This document shows positions 8,260 to 17,442 of a DNA stretch of 64,000 nucleotides, one piece after another (the stretch's first letter is position 1; every line of letters starts with the position of its first letter). The position numbers were made by a program, and so were the translations under genes. Below the pieces are notes generated by a model. That model saw only the letters and a program-made list of their open reading frames with translations, searched no databases and had not been told where the DNA came from. The stretch is from Myxacorys almedinensis A. GTDB lineage: Bacteria > Cyanobacteriota > Cyanobacteriia > Leptolyngbyales > Leptolyngbyaceae. The stretch covers positions 1-64,000 of the forward strand of contig NZ_WVIE01000007.1 of assembly GCF_010091945.1 (NCBI RefSeq). Direction: 5' to 3'.

Positions 8260-9687
8260 TTGAGTCAACCGCCCTCTTCTGAACAACCACCCAACCCCGA
8301 TCCTTCATCCAAAACCTGGAGTCAGCGTTTTGAAATGGCATTGCATCCTGCGATCGCGCAGTTTAACGCCAGCATTGGGTTTGATATTGAATTAATCGAC
8401 TACGACCTCACCGGCTCGCAAGCCCACGCGAAAATGCTCGCCCAAACAGGAATCATTACTGCTGACGAAGGCGAGCAACTGGTGCAAGGGCTAGAACAGA
8501 TTCGGCAGGAATATCGGGCGGGTCGGTTTACGCCGGGGATTGACGCTGAGGATGTGCATTTCGCGGTCGAGCGGCGGCTGACGGAACTTGTCGGTGATGT
8601 TGGCAAAAAGCTGCACACAGCGCGATCTCGCAACGATCAGGTCGGAACCGATACCCGTCTCTACCTACGCGACCAGATTCAACAGATTCGGCAAGGCGTG
8701 CGAGACTTTCAAGCGGTCTTGTTAGATCTGGCGACCCACCACGTCACCACGCTGATTCCGGGCTATACGCACCTGCAACGGGCACAGCCGATCAGTTTGG
8801 CGCACCATCTCCTCGCCTATTTTGAGATGGCTCAGCGCGACTGGCTGCGGCTCGGAGAAATTTATCAACGGGTGAACATGTCGCCGCTCGGTTCTGGAGC
8901 GCTAGCAGGAACGACGTTTCCGATCGACCGTCACTACACGGCGCATTTGTTGAAGTTTGGCAGCGTCTACGAAAATAGCTTGGATGGTGTGAGCGATCGC
9001 GACTTTGCGATCGAGTTTCTCTGTGCCTCAAGTTTGATCATGGTTCACCTTAGCCGCTTGTCGGAAGAGGTGATTCTCTGGGCGTCTCAAGAATTTGGCT
9101 TTGTGACGCTCAAAGATAGCTGTGCTACCGGGTCTAGCATCATGCCACAAAAGAAAAATCCCGATGTGCCGGAACTGGTGCGCGGCAAAACCGGGCGCGT
9201 CTTTGGGCACCTGCAAGGGATGCTGGTCTTGATGAAAGGCTTGCCGTTGGCATACAACAAAGATTTGCAGGAAGATAAAGAAGCCTTGTTTGACACGGTG
9301 AAAACGACAAAAGCGTGTCTTGAAGCCATGACTATTCTGTTTCGAGAAGGCTTGGAGTTTAAGACAGCGCGCCTCAAAGCAGCGGTTTCCGAAGACTTTT
9401 CCAACGCGACGGATGTGGCTGATTATCTGGCAGCGAAAGGTGTGCCGTTCCGCGAGGCGTATAACCTCGTTGGCAAGGTTGTGAAAACCTCTCTTGCCGC
9501 AAATAAGCTGCTCAACGATCTGACGATTGACGAGTGGAAGGCGCTCCATCCCGCGTTTGAAGACGATATTTATGCCGCGATCGCGCCCGAACAAGTCGTC
9601 TCTGCCCGCAACAGCTTTGGCGGCACCGGCTTCGATCAAATCCGCCGTGCTTTAGAATCTGCCCAACACCGTTTAGCCTCTTTCTAA
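8260..9687 (+). CDS. argH: Argininosuccinate lyase
   Basis: ArgH splits argininosuccinate into arginine and fumarate, the last step of arginine synthesis. The catalytic-serine signature [12 protein letters not shown] lies near residue 290, and the conserved TARSRNDQV and [10 protein letters not shown] blocks precede it. Length is 475 aa. Translation appears to start at TTG 8260: a GGAG lies 9 nt upstream and the N-terminus (TWSQRFE...ALHP) matches the family, while the nearest ATG would remove conserved residues. A peroxiredoxin gene follows 19 bp downstream, likely in the same transcript. Confidence 0.96.
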   Translation: MSQPPSSEQPPNPDPSSKTWSQRFEMALHPAIAQFNASIGFDIELIDYDLTGSQAHAKMLAQTGIITADEGEQLVQGLEQIRQEYRAGRFTPGIDAEDVHFAVERRLTELVGDVGKKLHTARSRNDQVGTDTRLYLRDQIQQIRQGVRDFQAVLLDLATHHVTTLIPGYTHLQRAQPISLAHHLLAYFEMAQRDWLRLGEIYQRVNMSPLGSGALAGTTFPIDRHYTAHLLKFGSVYENSLDGVSDRDFAIEFLCASSLIMVHLSRLSEEVILWASQEFGFVTLKDSCATGSSIMPQKKNPDVPELVRGKTGRVFGHLQGMLVLMKGLPLAYNKDLQEDKEALFDTVKTTKACLEAMTILFREGLEFKTARLKAAVSEDFSNATDVADYLAAKGVPFREAYNLVGKVVKTSLAANKLLNDLTIDEWKALHPAFEDDIYAAIAPEQVVSARNSFGGTGFDQIRRALESAQHRLASF

Positions 9688-9706
9688 TTTTTACGACGTT
9701 CTCCCT

Positions 9707-10165
9707 ATGCCCTTGCACATTGGCGACCTTGCCCCCCCGTTTACGCTACCCGACACTCAAGGTGAGCCTGTCACCCTCGCTGACTTTCACGGCAATCGAG
9801 TTGTTCTATATTTTTACCCGCGAGACAATACTCCCGGATGCACCAAAGAAGCGATCGCGTTTCGTGATGCTTATTCTGCCTTTCAGGATCAAAATATCGT
9901 GGTGTTGGGCGTCAGCACCGATGATGCTAAATCTCACGAAAAGTTTGTCAACAAGTTCGATTTGCCGTTTCCCCTGTTGTCTGATGCAGGCGGAAAGGTT
10001 GCAGAAACGTATGATAGCTACGGGTTAAAGAAATTTATGGGCAAGGAGTATCTAGGCATTAGCCGAAATACTTTTGTGATCAGCCCAGATGGTAGGATTG
10101 AAAAAATCTACAAAAAAGTTAAGCCTGAAAATCACATCGCGCAACTCTTGCAAGATTTAGTTTGA
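9707..10165 (+). CDS. bcp: Thioredoxin-dependent peroxiredoxin, BCP/PrxQ family
   Basis: Reduces hydrogen peroxide and organic hydroperoxides. The peroxidatic motif PRDNTPGCTKEA places the active cysteine at C45, and the thioredoxin-fold strands around it are intact over 152 aa. The usual PrxQ resolving cysteine five residues on (C50) is replaced by isoleucine, so this is a 1-Cys-type member that must be recycled directly by thioredoxin or another thiol. It begins 19 bp after argH. Paralogues are common in cyanobacteria. Confidence 0.93.
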   Translation: MPLHIGDLAPPFTLPDTQGEPVTLADFHGNRVVLYFYPRDNTPGCTKEAIAFRDAYSAFQDQNIVVLGVSTDDAKSHEKFVNKFDLPFPLLSDAGGKVAETYDSYGLKKFMGKEYLGISRNTFVISPDGRIEKIYKKVKPENHIAQLLQDLV

Positions 10166-10298
10166 GTTAAGTTGGTGACTGCTCGTGTTGATGTTTTCTG
10201 CCCCTGTGGGGTGCAGTTTGATAGATGTTTCTGCGTTTTGACAGATCACCTCGTGCTTAGAAACATCGCTTTCTACTGCGGTCTCGTTCTGTGAATCT

Positions 10299-10754
10299 AT
10301 GCGTTGGTTGTGGCATTTCTTTCAAAATGTTTTGGGTGTCGTCCTTCGGCATCCTGTAACCGGAACTAGTGTGATCGCAATTTTGCCGGATGAAAAAATT
10401 GTTTTGATTCGCCGTCGAGATAATGGGTTGTGGGGGCTTCCGGGGGGCATTGTAGACTGGGGCGAAGATTTGCCCACCGCGATCGCACGAGAACTATTTG
10501 AAGAAACGGGGCTAGAGCTTGCAAAAATTCGGCGATTGGTCGGGGTCTATTCTGCGCCCGATCGTGATCCGCGCATGCATTCGATCTGCATCGTGGTGGA
10601 GGTTGAAGCACGGGGTACGATGCAGGTCACAGATCCGCTAGAAGTGATGGATGTGCAAGCATTTTGGCGAGAACAGTTGCCGGAAGGTCGGCTCTCTCAT
10701 GACCATCGACAGCAGTTGCAAGACTACTTTGCCGGGTTAACGACGGTAGCGTGA
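10299..10754 (+). CDS. Nudix hydrolase
   Basis: Hydrolyses a nucleoside diphosphate linked to another moiety; the substrate is not predictable. The Nudix box is complete: GG-IVDWGEDLPTAIARELFEETGLE fits GX5EX7REUXEEXGU, with the metal-binding glutamates in the RELFEETG core. Length is 151 aa. A short hydrophobic N-terminus (WLWHFFQNVLGVVL) precedes the domain. It stands alone between a peroxiredoxin and the convergent coaX. A two-stem repeat lies just beyond its stop. Confidence 0.88.
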   Translation: MRWLWHFFQNVLGVVLRHPVTGTSVIAILPDEKIVLIRRRDNGLWGLPGGIVDWGEDLPTAIARELFEETGLELAKIRRLVGVYSAPDRDPRMHSICIVVEVEARGTMQVTDPLEVMDVQAFWREQLPEGRLSHDHRQQLQDYFAGLTTVA

Positions 10755-10823
10755 GCACCAGACGTGACGCCTCGAACACCCATGATTTAATCCCTCGTTC
10801 TAGTAGATTGTCAACGTTGAGTT

Positions 10824-10903
10824 GAGGGGTAGAGGGGTGCATGAGTCGATGGTTTCGATTCCTAGACTACCCCTCTACCCCTCTACCCCTCGCCCATCGA
10901 CTC
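10824..10903. repeat. Interleaved inverted repeats (possible pseudoknot or bidirectional terminator)
   Basis: Two perfect stems interlock between the convergent Nudix and coaX genes. Stem A is GAGGGGTAGAGGGGT (10824-10838) with ACCCCTCTACCCCTC (10869-10883). Stem B is GAGTCGATGG (10843-10852) with CCATCGACTC (10894-10903). The order A-B-A'-B' is that of an H-type pseudoknot. CTACCCCT is also repeated directly. A role in termination for both genes is inferred. Confidence 0.6.
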
Positions 10904-10933
10904 CCACCCCCTCATTTCAAACTTGACAGACCA

Positions 10934-11701
10934 CTAGACCACTTTGACCCGCCGCCTAAGCTCTCGAATTCCCCAAAATGCCAGGTTCAAATCTAGCTCA
11001 ATGACGCTAAAGACTCCGGGCAGTTCTTGACGGAGGAGGTGGTGCAGTAGCACGGCGTCGCCTCCGGTGATGACGATCGCGCCGTTTGAAAAGTGCTGCT
11101 GCCAGTCGAGCACAAAGCTTTGGATGCTAGCGATCGCACTCTGTAAGATGCCGCTAGCGATCGCGCTTTCCGTCGTTCTTGCCCATCGAGGGGGCACGTC
11201 TGAAATCAATTTTGCCTCCAGTTCTGGCAGCGCAGCAGTGTTCTGCCCCAATGCCTGAACCTGCAATTTCAGTCCTGGCAAAATCGCGCCACCGACCAGA
11301 TTGCCCTGTGGATCGGCTCCGGTGAACGTCATTGCTGTGCCACAATCGATCACTAGGGCGGGGCTGCCATAGGTTGCGATCGCGCCCCAGAGCGCCAGCG
11401 CCCGATCAATTCCCAAGGTCGAATAGACGTGATGCAACGGAATCTGAGCCAGTGTGATCACCTTCACTTGAGGATAAGCTGTCCAAGGCTTACTCTGCTT
11501 GGAGACAACCGAAGCGAACCAAAGTTCGGGGCGCGCTTTTCCATTTAAGAGCGGAATAAAGCCTCCAGGGTGGGCGATGAACGCGTTTACAACGGCTTCA
11601 TCCATTGGCGGGGCATCCCAAGACTGGCACAGGGTCTCGTTCTCAAACAGCGCCCAGTGGCAGCGAGAATTGCCGATTGTCAGCGCTAGCCATTCATTCA
11701 T
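10934..11701 (-). CDS. coaX: Type III pantothenate kinase
   Basis: CoaX phosphorylates pantothenate in the first committed step of coenzyme A synthesis. It is an acetate/sugar kinase-fold enzyme, with ALTIGNSRCHWALF as the N-terminal nucleotide-binding motif, VIDCGTAMTFTGAD as the second phosphate motif and ITGGDAVLLHHLL near the C-terminus. Length is 255 aa. In motif 1 the usual acidic residue is replaced (TIGNS), as recalled for other cyanobacterial members. It is monocistronic on the minus strand, divergent from flv3. Confidence 0.9.
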   Translation of the reverse strand: MNEWLALTIGNSRCHWALFENETLCQSWDAPPMDEAVVNAFIAHPGGFIPLLNGKARPELWFASVVSKQSKPWTAYPQVKVITLAQIPLHHVYSTLGIDRALALWGAIATYGSPALVIDCGTAMTFTGADPQGNLVGGAILPGLKLQVQALGQNTAALPELEAKLISDVPPRWARTTESAIASGILQSAIASIQSFVLDWQQHFSNGAIVITGGDAVLLHHLLRQELPGVFSVIELDLNLAFWGIRELRRRVKVV

Positions 11702-11827
11702 ACAGAAAAACTTATAGATTGCCTTGAGTAATAAAACTTTACAAACGGGGCGCTAACGCGAGAAACTATCCCAATACGAGAAATATTCCTTAACATATAG
11801 ATAGGTAAATCCTTCCAGGAGGCAGTT

Positions 11828-13567
11828 ATGGTAGCACTCGACGATCGTCCCCAAACCCGCTCAAAGCGCAGGCTGACGCTTCAAACCAGCGATATTGCTG
11901 CGGAGACAACGGTCATTCGCTCCTTAGATTGGGATCGCGATCGCTTTGATATTGAGTTCTCCTTGGAAAACGGCACAACCTATAACTCGTTTTTAATTCG
12001 GGGAGAAAAGGTTGCCCTGGTGGATACCTCCCACGAAAAGTTTCGCCAACTCTACCTCGATACATTAACAAAACTTATCGACCCGCAGCAGATTGACTAT
12101 CTCATCATCAGTCACACCGAGCCAGATCACAGCGGCTTGGTCGGAGATGTGCTAGACCTCAATCCCAACATTACGATCGTCGGCGCGAAAGTTGCCATCC
12201 AGTTTCTGGAAAACATGGTGCATCGACCGTTTAAAAGCCAGGTGGTGAAAAGTGGAGAACGGTTGGATCTGGGCAATGGGCACGGGCTAGAGTTTGTGTC
12301 TGCCCCCAATTTGCACTGGCCCGATACTATTTTTACGTACGATACAAAAACCCAAACTCTCTTTACCTGCGATGCGTTTGGCATGCACTTTTGCGACGAT
12401 CGCACCTTCGATGAAGAGTTGGAGCGAATTGAGCAAGAATATCGCCACTACTACGATTGCCTGATGGCTCCCAATGCGCGCTCTGTGCTGTCTGCCATCA
12501 AACGCATTGGTGAACTCCCCGACGTGACAACGGTAGCAACGGGTCATGGTCCGTTGTTGCGCTATCACCTCACAGACCTGATGGGTCGCTACCAAGAATG
12601 GAGCCAAACCCAGGCAAAATCGGTGAAAACAGTGGGGCTGTTCTATGTCAGCGGCTATGGGGATGGCGATCGCTTAGCCCACGCGATCGCAGAAGGCATC
12701 GGCAAAACGGATGTCGTGGTAGAAGCGATGGATTTGCGAGACGCTCAGCCCCAAGATGTGCGGGAACTCGTAGAACTCTCAAGTGGTTTGGTGATCGGGA
12801 TGCCGCCTCAGTCGGGCGATATGGCAGACCCAGCCAAAACTGCGATCAGCACGATTTTAGCGGCGGCAAATGCCAAGCAAGCGATCGGTCTATTTGAGGT
12901 AGCAGGGGGGGATGATGAATCGGTGGATCTGATTAGCAACCAATTTCGGGAAGCAGGATTAACTCAAGGGTTTCCGGCAATCAAACTAGAGGGAACCCCC
13001 ACCGAAGCTACCTATCAGCTTTGCGAAGAGGCAGGCACCGACTTAGGACAGTGGCTGACCCGCGATCGCGCCATGAAGCAGATGAAAGCCCTCGATAGTG
13101 ATCTCGATAAAGCCTTGGGTCGCTTGAGCGGCGGACTTTATATCATTACCGCTAAACGAGGCGAAGTTTCTAGCGCCATGCTGGCATCGTGGGTGTCTCA
13201 AGCGAGTTTTGAACCCTTGGGCTTTACGATCGCCGTTGCCAAAGATCGCGCGATCGAATCACTGATGAAAGTTGGAGATCGCTTTGTGCTCAATATCCTT
13301 GAAGAAGGCAACTATCAACCCTTAATGAAGCATTTCCTCAAGCGATTTGCGCCCGGTGCCGACCGCTTTGCAGATATCAAAACCTATCCCGCAACCAATG
13401 GGTCTCCTATTCTGGCGGATTCGTTAGCTTATCTGGAATGCGAAGTTGTCAGCCGCATGGAGTGCAGCGATCACTGGATCGTTTATAGCACCGTCGATGC
13501 CGGACGGGTGGCGAAAGCCGATGCCCTGACTGCGGTTCATCATCGGAAAGTGGGCAACCACTATTAG
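11828..13567 (+). CDS. flv3: A-type flavodiiron protein with full metal ligand set (Flv3-like)
   Basis: Flavodiiron protein passing electrons from downstream of photosystem I to oxygen, making water without reactive oxygen species. Domains in order are a metallo-beta-lactamase-like diiron domain (about 30-270), a flavodoxin domain (about 275-420) and a C-terminal flavin reductase domain (about 430-579). All six diiron ligands are present: H96, E98, D100, H163, D182, H240. This matches Flv3/Flv4 rather than Flv1/Flv2. A strong AGGAGG six bases upstream fixes the start. The flv1 partner is next, and the absence of an sll0218-like gene argues for the flv1/flv3 type. Confidence 0.92.
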   Translation: MVALDDRPQTRSKRRLTLQTSDIAAETTVIRSLDWDRDRFDIEFSLENGTTYNSFLIRGEKVALVDTSHEKFRQLYLDTLTKLIDPQQIDYLIISHTEPDHSGLVGDVLDLNPNITIVGAKVAIQFLENMVHRPFKSQVVKSGERLDLGNGHGLEFVSAPNLHWPDTIFTYDTKTQTLFTCDAFGMHFCDDRTFDEELERIEQEYRHYYDCLMAPNARSVLSAIKRIGELPDVTTVATGHGPLLRYHLTDLMGRYQEWSQTQAKSVKTVGLFYVSGYGDGDRLAHAIAEGIGKTDVVVEAMDLRDAQPQDVRELVELSSGLVIGMPPQSGDMADPAKTAISTILAAANAKQAIGLFEVAGGDDESVDLISNQFREAGLTQGFPAIKLEGTPTEATYQLCEEAGTDLGQWLTRDRAMKQMKALDSDLDKALGRLSGGLYIITAKRGEVSSAMLASWVSQASFEPLGFTIAVAKDRAIESLMKVGDRFVLNILEEGNYQPLMKHFLKRFAPGADRFADIKTYPATNGSPILADSLAYLECEVVSRMECSDHWIVYSTVDAGRVAKADALTAVHHRKVGNHY

Positions 13568-13803
13568 AAATTAAACCGTCAAAAATTAAACCGTGATTCA
13601 AACGCGGGGAGCCGCTTCCCAGAAGAGGAGATGATGGGACGAAACGGGGATTTCGGGTTTTAGCCTGCTCTCCTGTTCACCAGTCTGTTTCCTGGTTGCT
13701 ATCCTTGGCTTCCCCTACTCCTCTCCCCTGGCTAGTCTTCTTCCCATTTTCTCCTTGCGTCAGCCTTGCTGCAAAGCGTCCCTCATCCCTCACATTTCTT
13801 CCT

Positions 13804-15522
13804 ATGTCAGACTCTAGACCCAGAGACGTGCAAATTGCCGAAATTGGCGTCGATACTCAAATCTTGCGATCGCGCACCTGGGATCGCCTCAAGTTTGAGA
13901 TCGAGTACGCGCGGCAAAAAGGAACCACGGCCAATTCCTATCTGATTCAGGCAGAACACAGTGCCTTGATTGATCCGCCGGGGTCGTCTTTTACCGATAT
14001 CTTTATCCACGAACTGCATCAGCATCAATACTTCCAGAAGCTCGATTATGTGATGTTGAGCCATGTTAACCAAAATCGCCTCGAAACGCTGAAAAAGCTG
14101 CTTGAGCTTGCGCCTCAGGTGACGATCGTATGCTCCAAGCCTGCGGCAAATGCCCTAAAAGCGGCGTTTGTCGATCGTCCGTTGCAGGTGCAAGTCGTTC
14201 GAGACGGCGACACGCTCGACTTGGGCAAAGGGCACGCCTTGCAGTTTGCCTTTGTGCCAACTCCGCGCTGGGTAGACGAACTGTGCGTCTTCGATCCGGC
14301 AACCCAAATTCTCTACACCGATAAGTTTTTTGGGTCGCATGTGTGCGACGATTCGATTTTCGACGACCACTGGAAGCAGCTAGACGAAGATCGGCGCTAC
14401 TATTTTGACTGTCTTTACGCTGCCCAATCAAAGCAAGTCGAAGCCGCGATCGCACAACTCTCCAAATTTCCAGCCAGCATGTACGCTGTGGGTCACGGCT
14501 CGATCGTCCGCTACAGCCTCAGCCGGTTGACTTTGGACTATCGCGACTGGTGCAACGAGCAGAAAAACCAGGAACGCTCGGTGGCGCTGCTCTATGCTTC
14601 GGCTTACGGAAATACGGCAACGGTTGCCCAAGCGATCGCCAAAGGTCTCACCGCCTCAGAAATTACCGTCGAGTCGATTAACTGCGAGTTTGCCGATCCG
14701 GCTGATATTACCGCCGTTGTCGAACGGTGCGATGGCTTTATCATCGGCACTCCAACCCTCGCAGGGCACGCGCCGACCCAAATTCAAACCGCGCTTGGCT
14801 TGGTGCTCTCCAATGCCTCCAAAATGAAAGTAGCAGGCGTTTTTGGCTCCTATGGCTGGAGCGGCGAAGCCATCGACCTGGTAGAAAATCGCCTTCAAGA
14901 TGCAGGGTATGCATTTGGGTTTGACACCATTCGGGTGAAATTTACGCCGACAGAAGAAGTCTTGCAGCAGTCGGAAAAAGCAGGGGTTGAGTTTGCCCAG
15001 ATGTTGCGGAAAACGCAGAAAGTTCGAGAACCGCGTCCATTTTTGACCGAAACGAGCGATCGCACTGAGCAAGCTTTAGGTCGTGTCGTGGGTTCGCTCT
15101 GCGTGGTAACGGTCAAGCACGGCGATCGCATGACTGGCTTCCTCACCTCTTGGATCTCGCAAGCCACGTTCAACCCACCAGGGGTGACCGTTGCGATCGC
15201 CAAATCTCGTACCGAAGGCTGGCTGGATCATATAGGCGACTCGTTTGTGCTCAACGTTCTGCGAGAAGATCGGCAGCTTCGCCGCGCGTTCATGAAACCT
15301 GTGGAATTGGGTCACGATCGCTTTGCCGACCTTGAGATAGAATTTGCTGCCAATGGCTGCCCCATTCTGCTCGATGGCTTGGCATACCTCGAATGCACCG
15401 TTCAAAATCGCATGGAATGCGGCGATCACTGGCTCCTGTATGCCGAGGTGGCAAACGGTAAGGTCTTGGCAGCAAAAGCTGTAACTGCTGTCTTGCACCG
15501 CAAATCAGGCACGTCTTACTAG
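13804..15522 (+). CDS. flv1: A-type flavodiiron protein with degenerate diiron site (Flv1-like)
   Basis: Presumed heterodimer partner of the Flv3-like protein just upstream. The same three domains are present over 572 aa, but the diiron ligands are altered: H87 is kept, E becomes N89, D becomes N91, the histidine at the third position becomes R155, and D becomes K174; H231 remains. Loss of these ligands is characteristic of Flv1/Flv2. The flavin reductase domain still carries GDHWLLYAEV. The frame is open from 13696, but the ATG at 13804 starts the conserved sequence. The 236-bp gap after flv3 could hold its own promoter. Confidence 0.9.
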   Translation: MSDSRPRDVQIAEIGVDTQILRSRTWDRLKFEIEYARQKGTTANSYLIQAEHSALIDPPGSSFTDIFIHELHQHQYFQKLDYVMLSHVNQNRLETLKKLLELAPQVTIVCSKPAANALKAAFVDRPLQVQVVRDGDTLDLGKGHALQFAFVPTPRWVDELCVFDPATQILYTDKFFGSHVCDDSIFDDHWKQLDEDRRYYFDCLYAAQSKQVEAAIAQLSKFPASMYAVGHGSIVRYSLSRLTLDYRDWCNEQKNQERSVALLYASAYGNTATVAQAIAKGLTASEITVESINCEFADPADITAVVERCDGFIIGTPTLAGHAPTQIQTALGLVLSNASKMKVAGVFGSYGWSGEAIDLVENRLQDAGYAFGFDTIRVKFTPTEEVLQQSEKAGVEFAQMLRKTQKVREPRPFLTETSDRTEQALGRVVGSLCVVTVKHGDRMTGFLTSWISQATFNPPGVTVAIAKSRTEGWLDHIGDSFVLNVLREDRQLRRAFMKPVELGHDRFADLEIEFAANGCPILLDGLAYLECTVQNRMECGDHWLLYAEVANGKVLAAKAVTAVLHRKSGTSY

Positions 15523-15604
15523 GGGTGTCTCACTCGTGTGCGTTGATGTGGGGTAACGCAGAGCAAGATAGCAACGGCAGCCCAGCGCTCTAAAGCCTAT
15601 CCTG

Positions 15605-16660
15605 CTAGCCGCAATCAAATTCCATAAAAGTGTTGGGTTCTACCGAGTTGGCAAGCTGAAACAACTTGCACTTCCGAGAACGGTAGGAAATGGACGTTAG
15701 TTTTGTCCCACGCTCAATTTCTCCTACTTCCGATAGATGGCAATACGAGGGATTGCCAAATCGGGCTGGCAAAATTAGCACTAAATCTCGCCGAACTTCT
15801 CGCCAATAAATCTGCGGAAATCGCTCATAGTCATAGTCACACCGGCGTAGCATCCGCTCGATTCGCTTGTAGCGGTTGAGCGACCAATCTCGGAGCATTT
15901 GCCAAGACGGATGAAGATCGGGTGACAAAATGAATGGATAGGCTTTGCGGTACAACTGGGGCAAATAGTCGTAGATCCAAAACTGCATCATTGAACGGTA
16001 GCCTGGGTTGCGGTATGCCTGCAATTCGAGGATTTCTTGCCGACTGACCCCAAAGCGATCGAGCAATTCGGTTGGCAGATAACAAATGCCTTGCTCGGCA
16101 TCTTCTCTAAGGTCGCGCAGAATGTTGTAAAACTGATCGACTACCCCAAACGCGCCCACGATGCGCCAATCGTGGGTTGATAGAAACGGCAGTATCCGAA
16201 AGAAAGACGCTGCTAGGTCTTCTAGCATGGTTTCAAACTCGGCGATCGTTTGAAAGACGAGATTGTGGTTTTTGTGATAGCGTTCGAGCGCGCTAAGATA
16301 ACGATTCCAAGAGTCAATCGACAACTGGTTAACCGGATCAGAGCCGTTGCAAAACCAGCGATCGCGAATGCTTTCAAAGGTTTTACGATGCCCCCCGACG
16401 GGCTGAACTTGACCCGTTGCCATCAGCCACTTCCAACTGTCCTGAAGACCCCGAAACTCTGATGCGCTCGCGTCTAAAAATTCGCTTTCAGCCAGTCGAT
16501 CTGCCAGCCGAATCCAGCCAATTCGCTCGATCCATTCTTGCTGAACGTCTGACTCTAGCTCCATTACCCAAGCGGCATTGTCTTCGTCCTTGAGGGCGTC
16601 ATCTGCGATCGCAAGATGGTGCGACGAACCAACTAGTTGGGATAGTGACGACGTATTCAT
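15605..16660 (-). CDS. Squalene/phytoene synthase family protein
   Basis: Member of the head-to-head prenyl synthase family. With the ATG at 16660, the second aspartate motif appears as NILRDLREDAEQG...CYLP around 180-196, followed by FGVSRQEI, as in phytoene synthases. The first aspartate-rich motif is weak: D54-RLA-E58 after IGWIRLA aligns with the usual DELVD. The region between is divergent. It may be a non-carotenoid prenyl synthase or a catalytically altered homologue. Canonical crtB normally pairs with crtP, which is not here. Length of 351 aa is near the family norm. Confidence 0.7.
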   Translation of the reverse strand: MNTSSLSQLVGSSHHLAIADDALKDEDNAAWVMELESDVQQEWIERIGWIRLADRLAESEFLDASASEFRGLQDSWKWLMATGQVQPVGGHRKTFESIRDRWFCNGSDPVNQLSIDSWNRYLSALERYHKNHNLVFQTIAEFETMLEDLAASFFRILPFLSTHDWRIVGAFGVVDQFYNILRDLREDAEQGICYLPTELLDRFGVSRQEILELQAYRNPGYRSMMQFWIYDYLPQLYRKAYPFILSPDLHPSWQMLRDWSLNRYKRIERMLRRCDYDYERFPQIYWREVRRDLVLILPARFGNPSYCHLSEVGEIERGTKLTSISYRSRKCKLFQLANSVEPNTFMEFDCG

Positions 16661-17442
16661 ACAAAAAGTCAAAATCTCTTCAGGCTGCTAGGGTGCGCTC
16701 TAGGTCTAGGATTCCCAGATTTTTTTAAGAACAACAGGGCATGTGTTTTGTATCACAGCCAAGCATTCTAAACTTGGCTAACCCAGCTTTAATGATGTGA
16801 TGGTTTAGTTAGGCATCAGACGCGAGGCAAGAGAGAGGGAGCAGAACACCTAGCCTAGGGAGGAGTGCCGGTCAGTCTTCCTTAGGCTCTGGCGGCTCAA
16901 GTGACTTGAATTATTTTATAGACCGCGATGTTGGCTGCTTTGCTTGGCTGGGTAGATGCGGTTTGGCAAATAGCCGCTAGGGTTGAGGAATAGCCGCTCG
17001 GTAGAGCATAGACTGCTACAACACAGCTTGTCTGTGAAGGGATCAGCGATCCGATAATGGCTCAACGGAGGCATCAAAGGTGGAGAAAGGGCAAGTGAGA
17101 CACGGGTTAAAAAACCATAAACCTACAGAAAGTGAGGTGGTTTACAGGCTTTCTCTCAACCGTTTTAGTCTGAGATTGGTGTTTTGGCACGCCAAATTTG
17201 GAAATTTTTTGCAAACTTCGTCAAATTCCTTCTAGAATTCGGTTCAAGGCTCTATGTTTGCTAAAAAACAACTGAGTTTAAAATTACTGGCGATGCGCTG
17301 GCTCACAGAAGGTAAACCTCACCAGGTAAACCTCACCGTGGGCATCTCCCCATCCTGACAGCATCATCGGGCACTCTTGCTTCTTAGAGCCGTCTTTCCT
17401 CTTAAGCTCGTCGTCCTGCACTACGTAAGGAACACAGTTATT
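16661..17442. other. 782-bp gap upstream of accD with short tandem repeats
   Basis: No convincing gene was found. The stretch holds an AATAGCCGCT direct repeat with a 20-bp period (16969-16981 and 16989-17001) and a perfect 14-bp tandem repeat, AGGTAAACCTCACC, at 17310-17323 and 17324-17337. A related inverted copy, GTGAGGTGGTTTAC, lies near 17132. The accD promoter must be here, and an unrecognised small RNA is possible. I looked for RNase P, tmRNA, SRP and tRNA signatures and saw none. Confidence 0.4.

Noticed and set aside
9028-9639. 203-codon open frame antisense to argH
   Set aside because: It has no family features and lies entirely within the argH coding region; a shadow of its codon use.
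10851-10866. GGTTTCGATTCCTAG resembles a tRNA T-loop
   Set aside because: No matching acceptor stem, anticodon arm or CCA region; it is part of the interleaved repeat.
14656-15072. 138-codon open frame antisense to flv1
   Set aside because: Shadow of a well-supported gene, with no recognisable motif.
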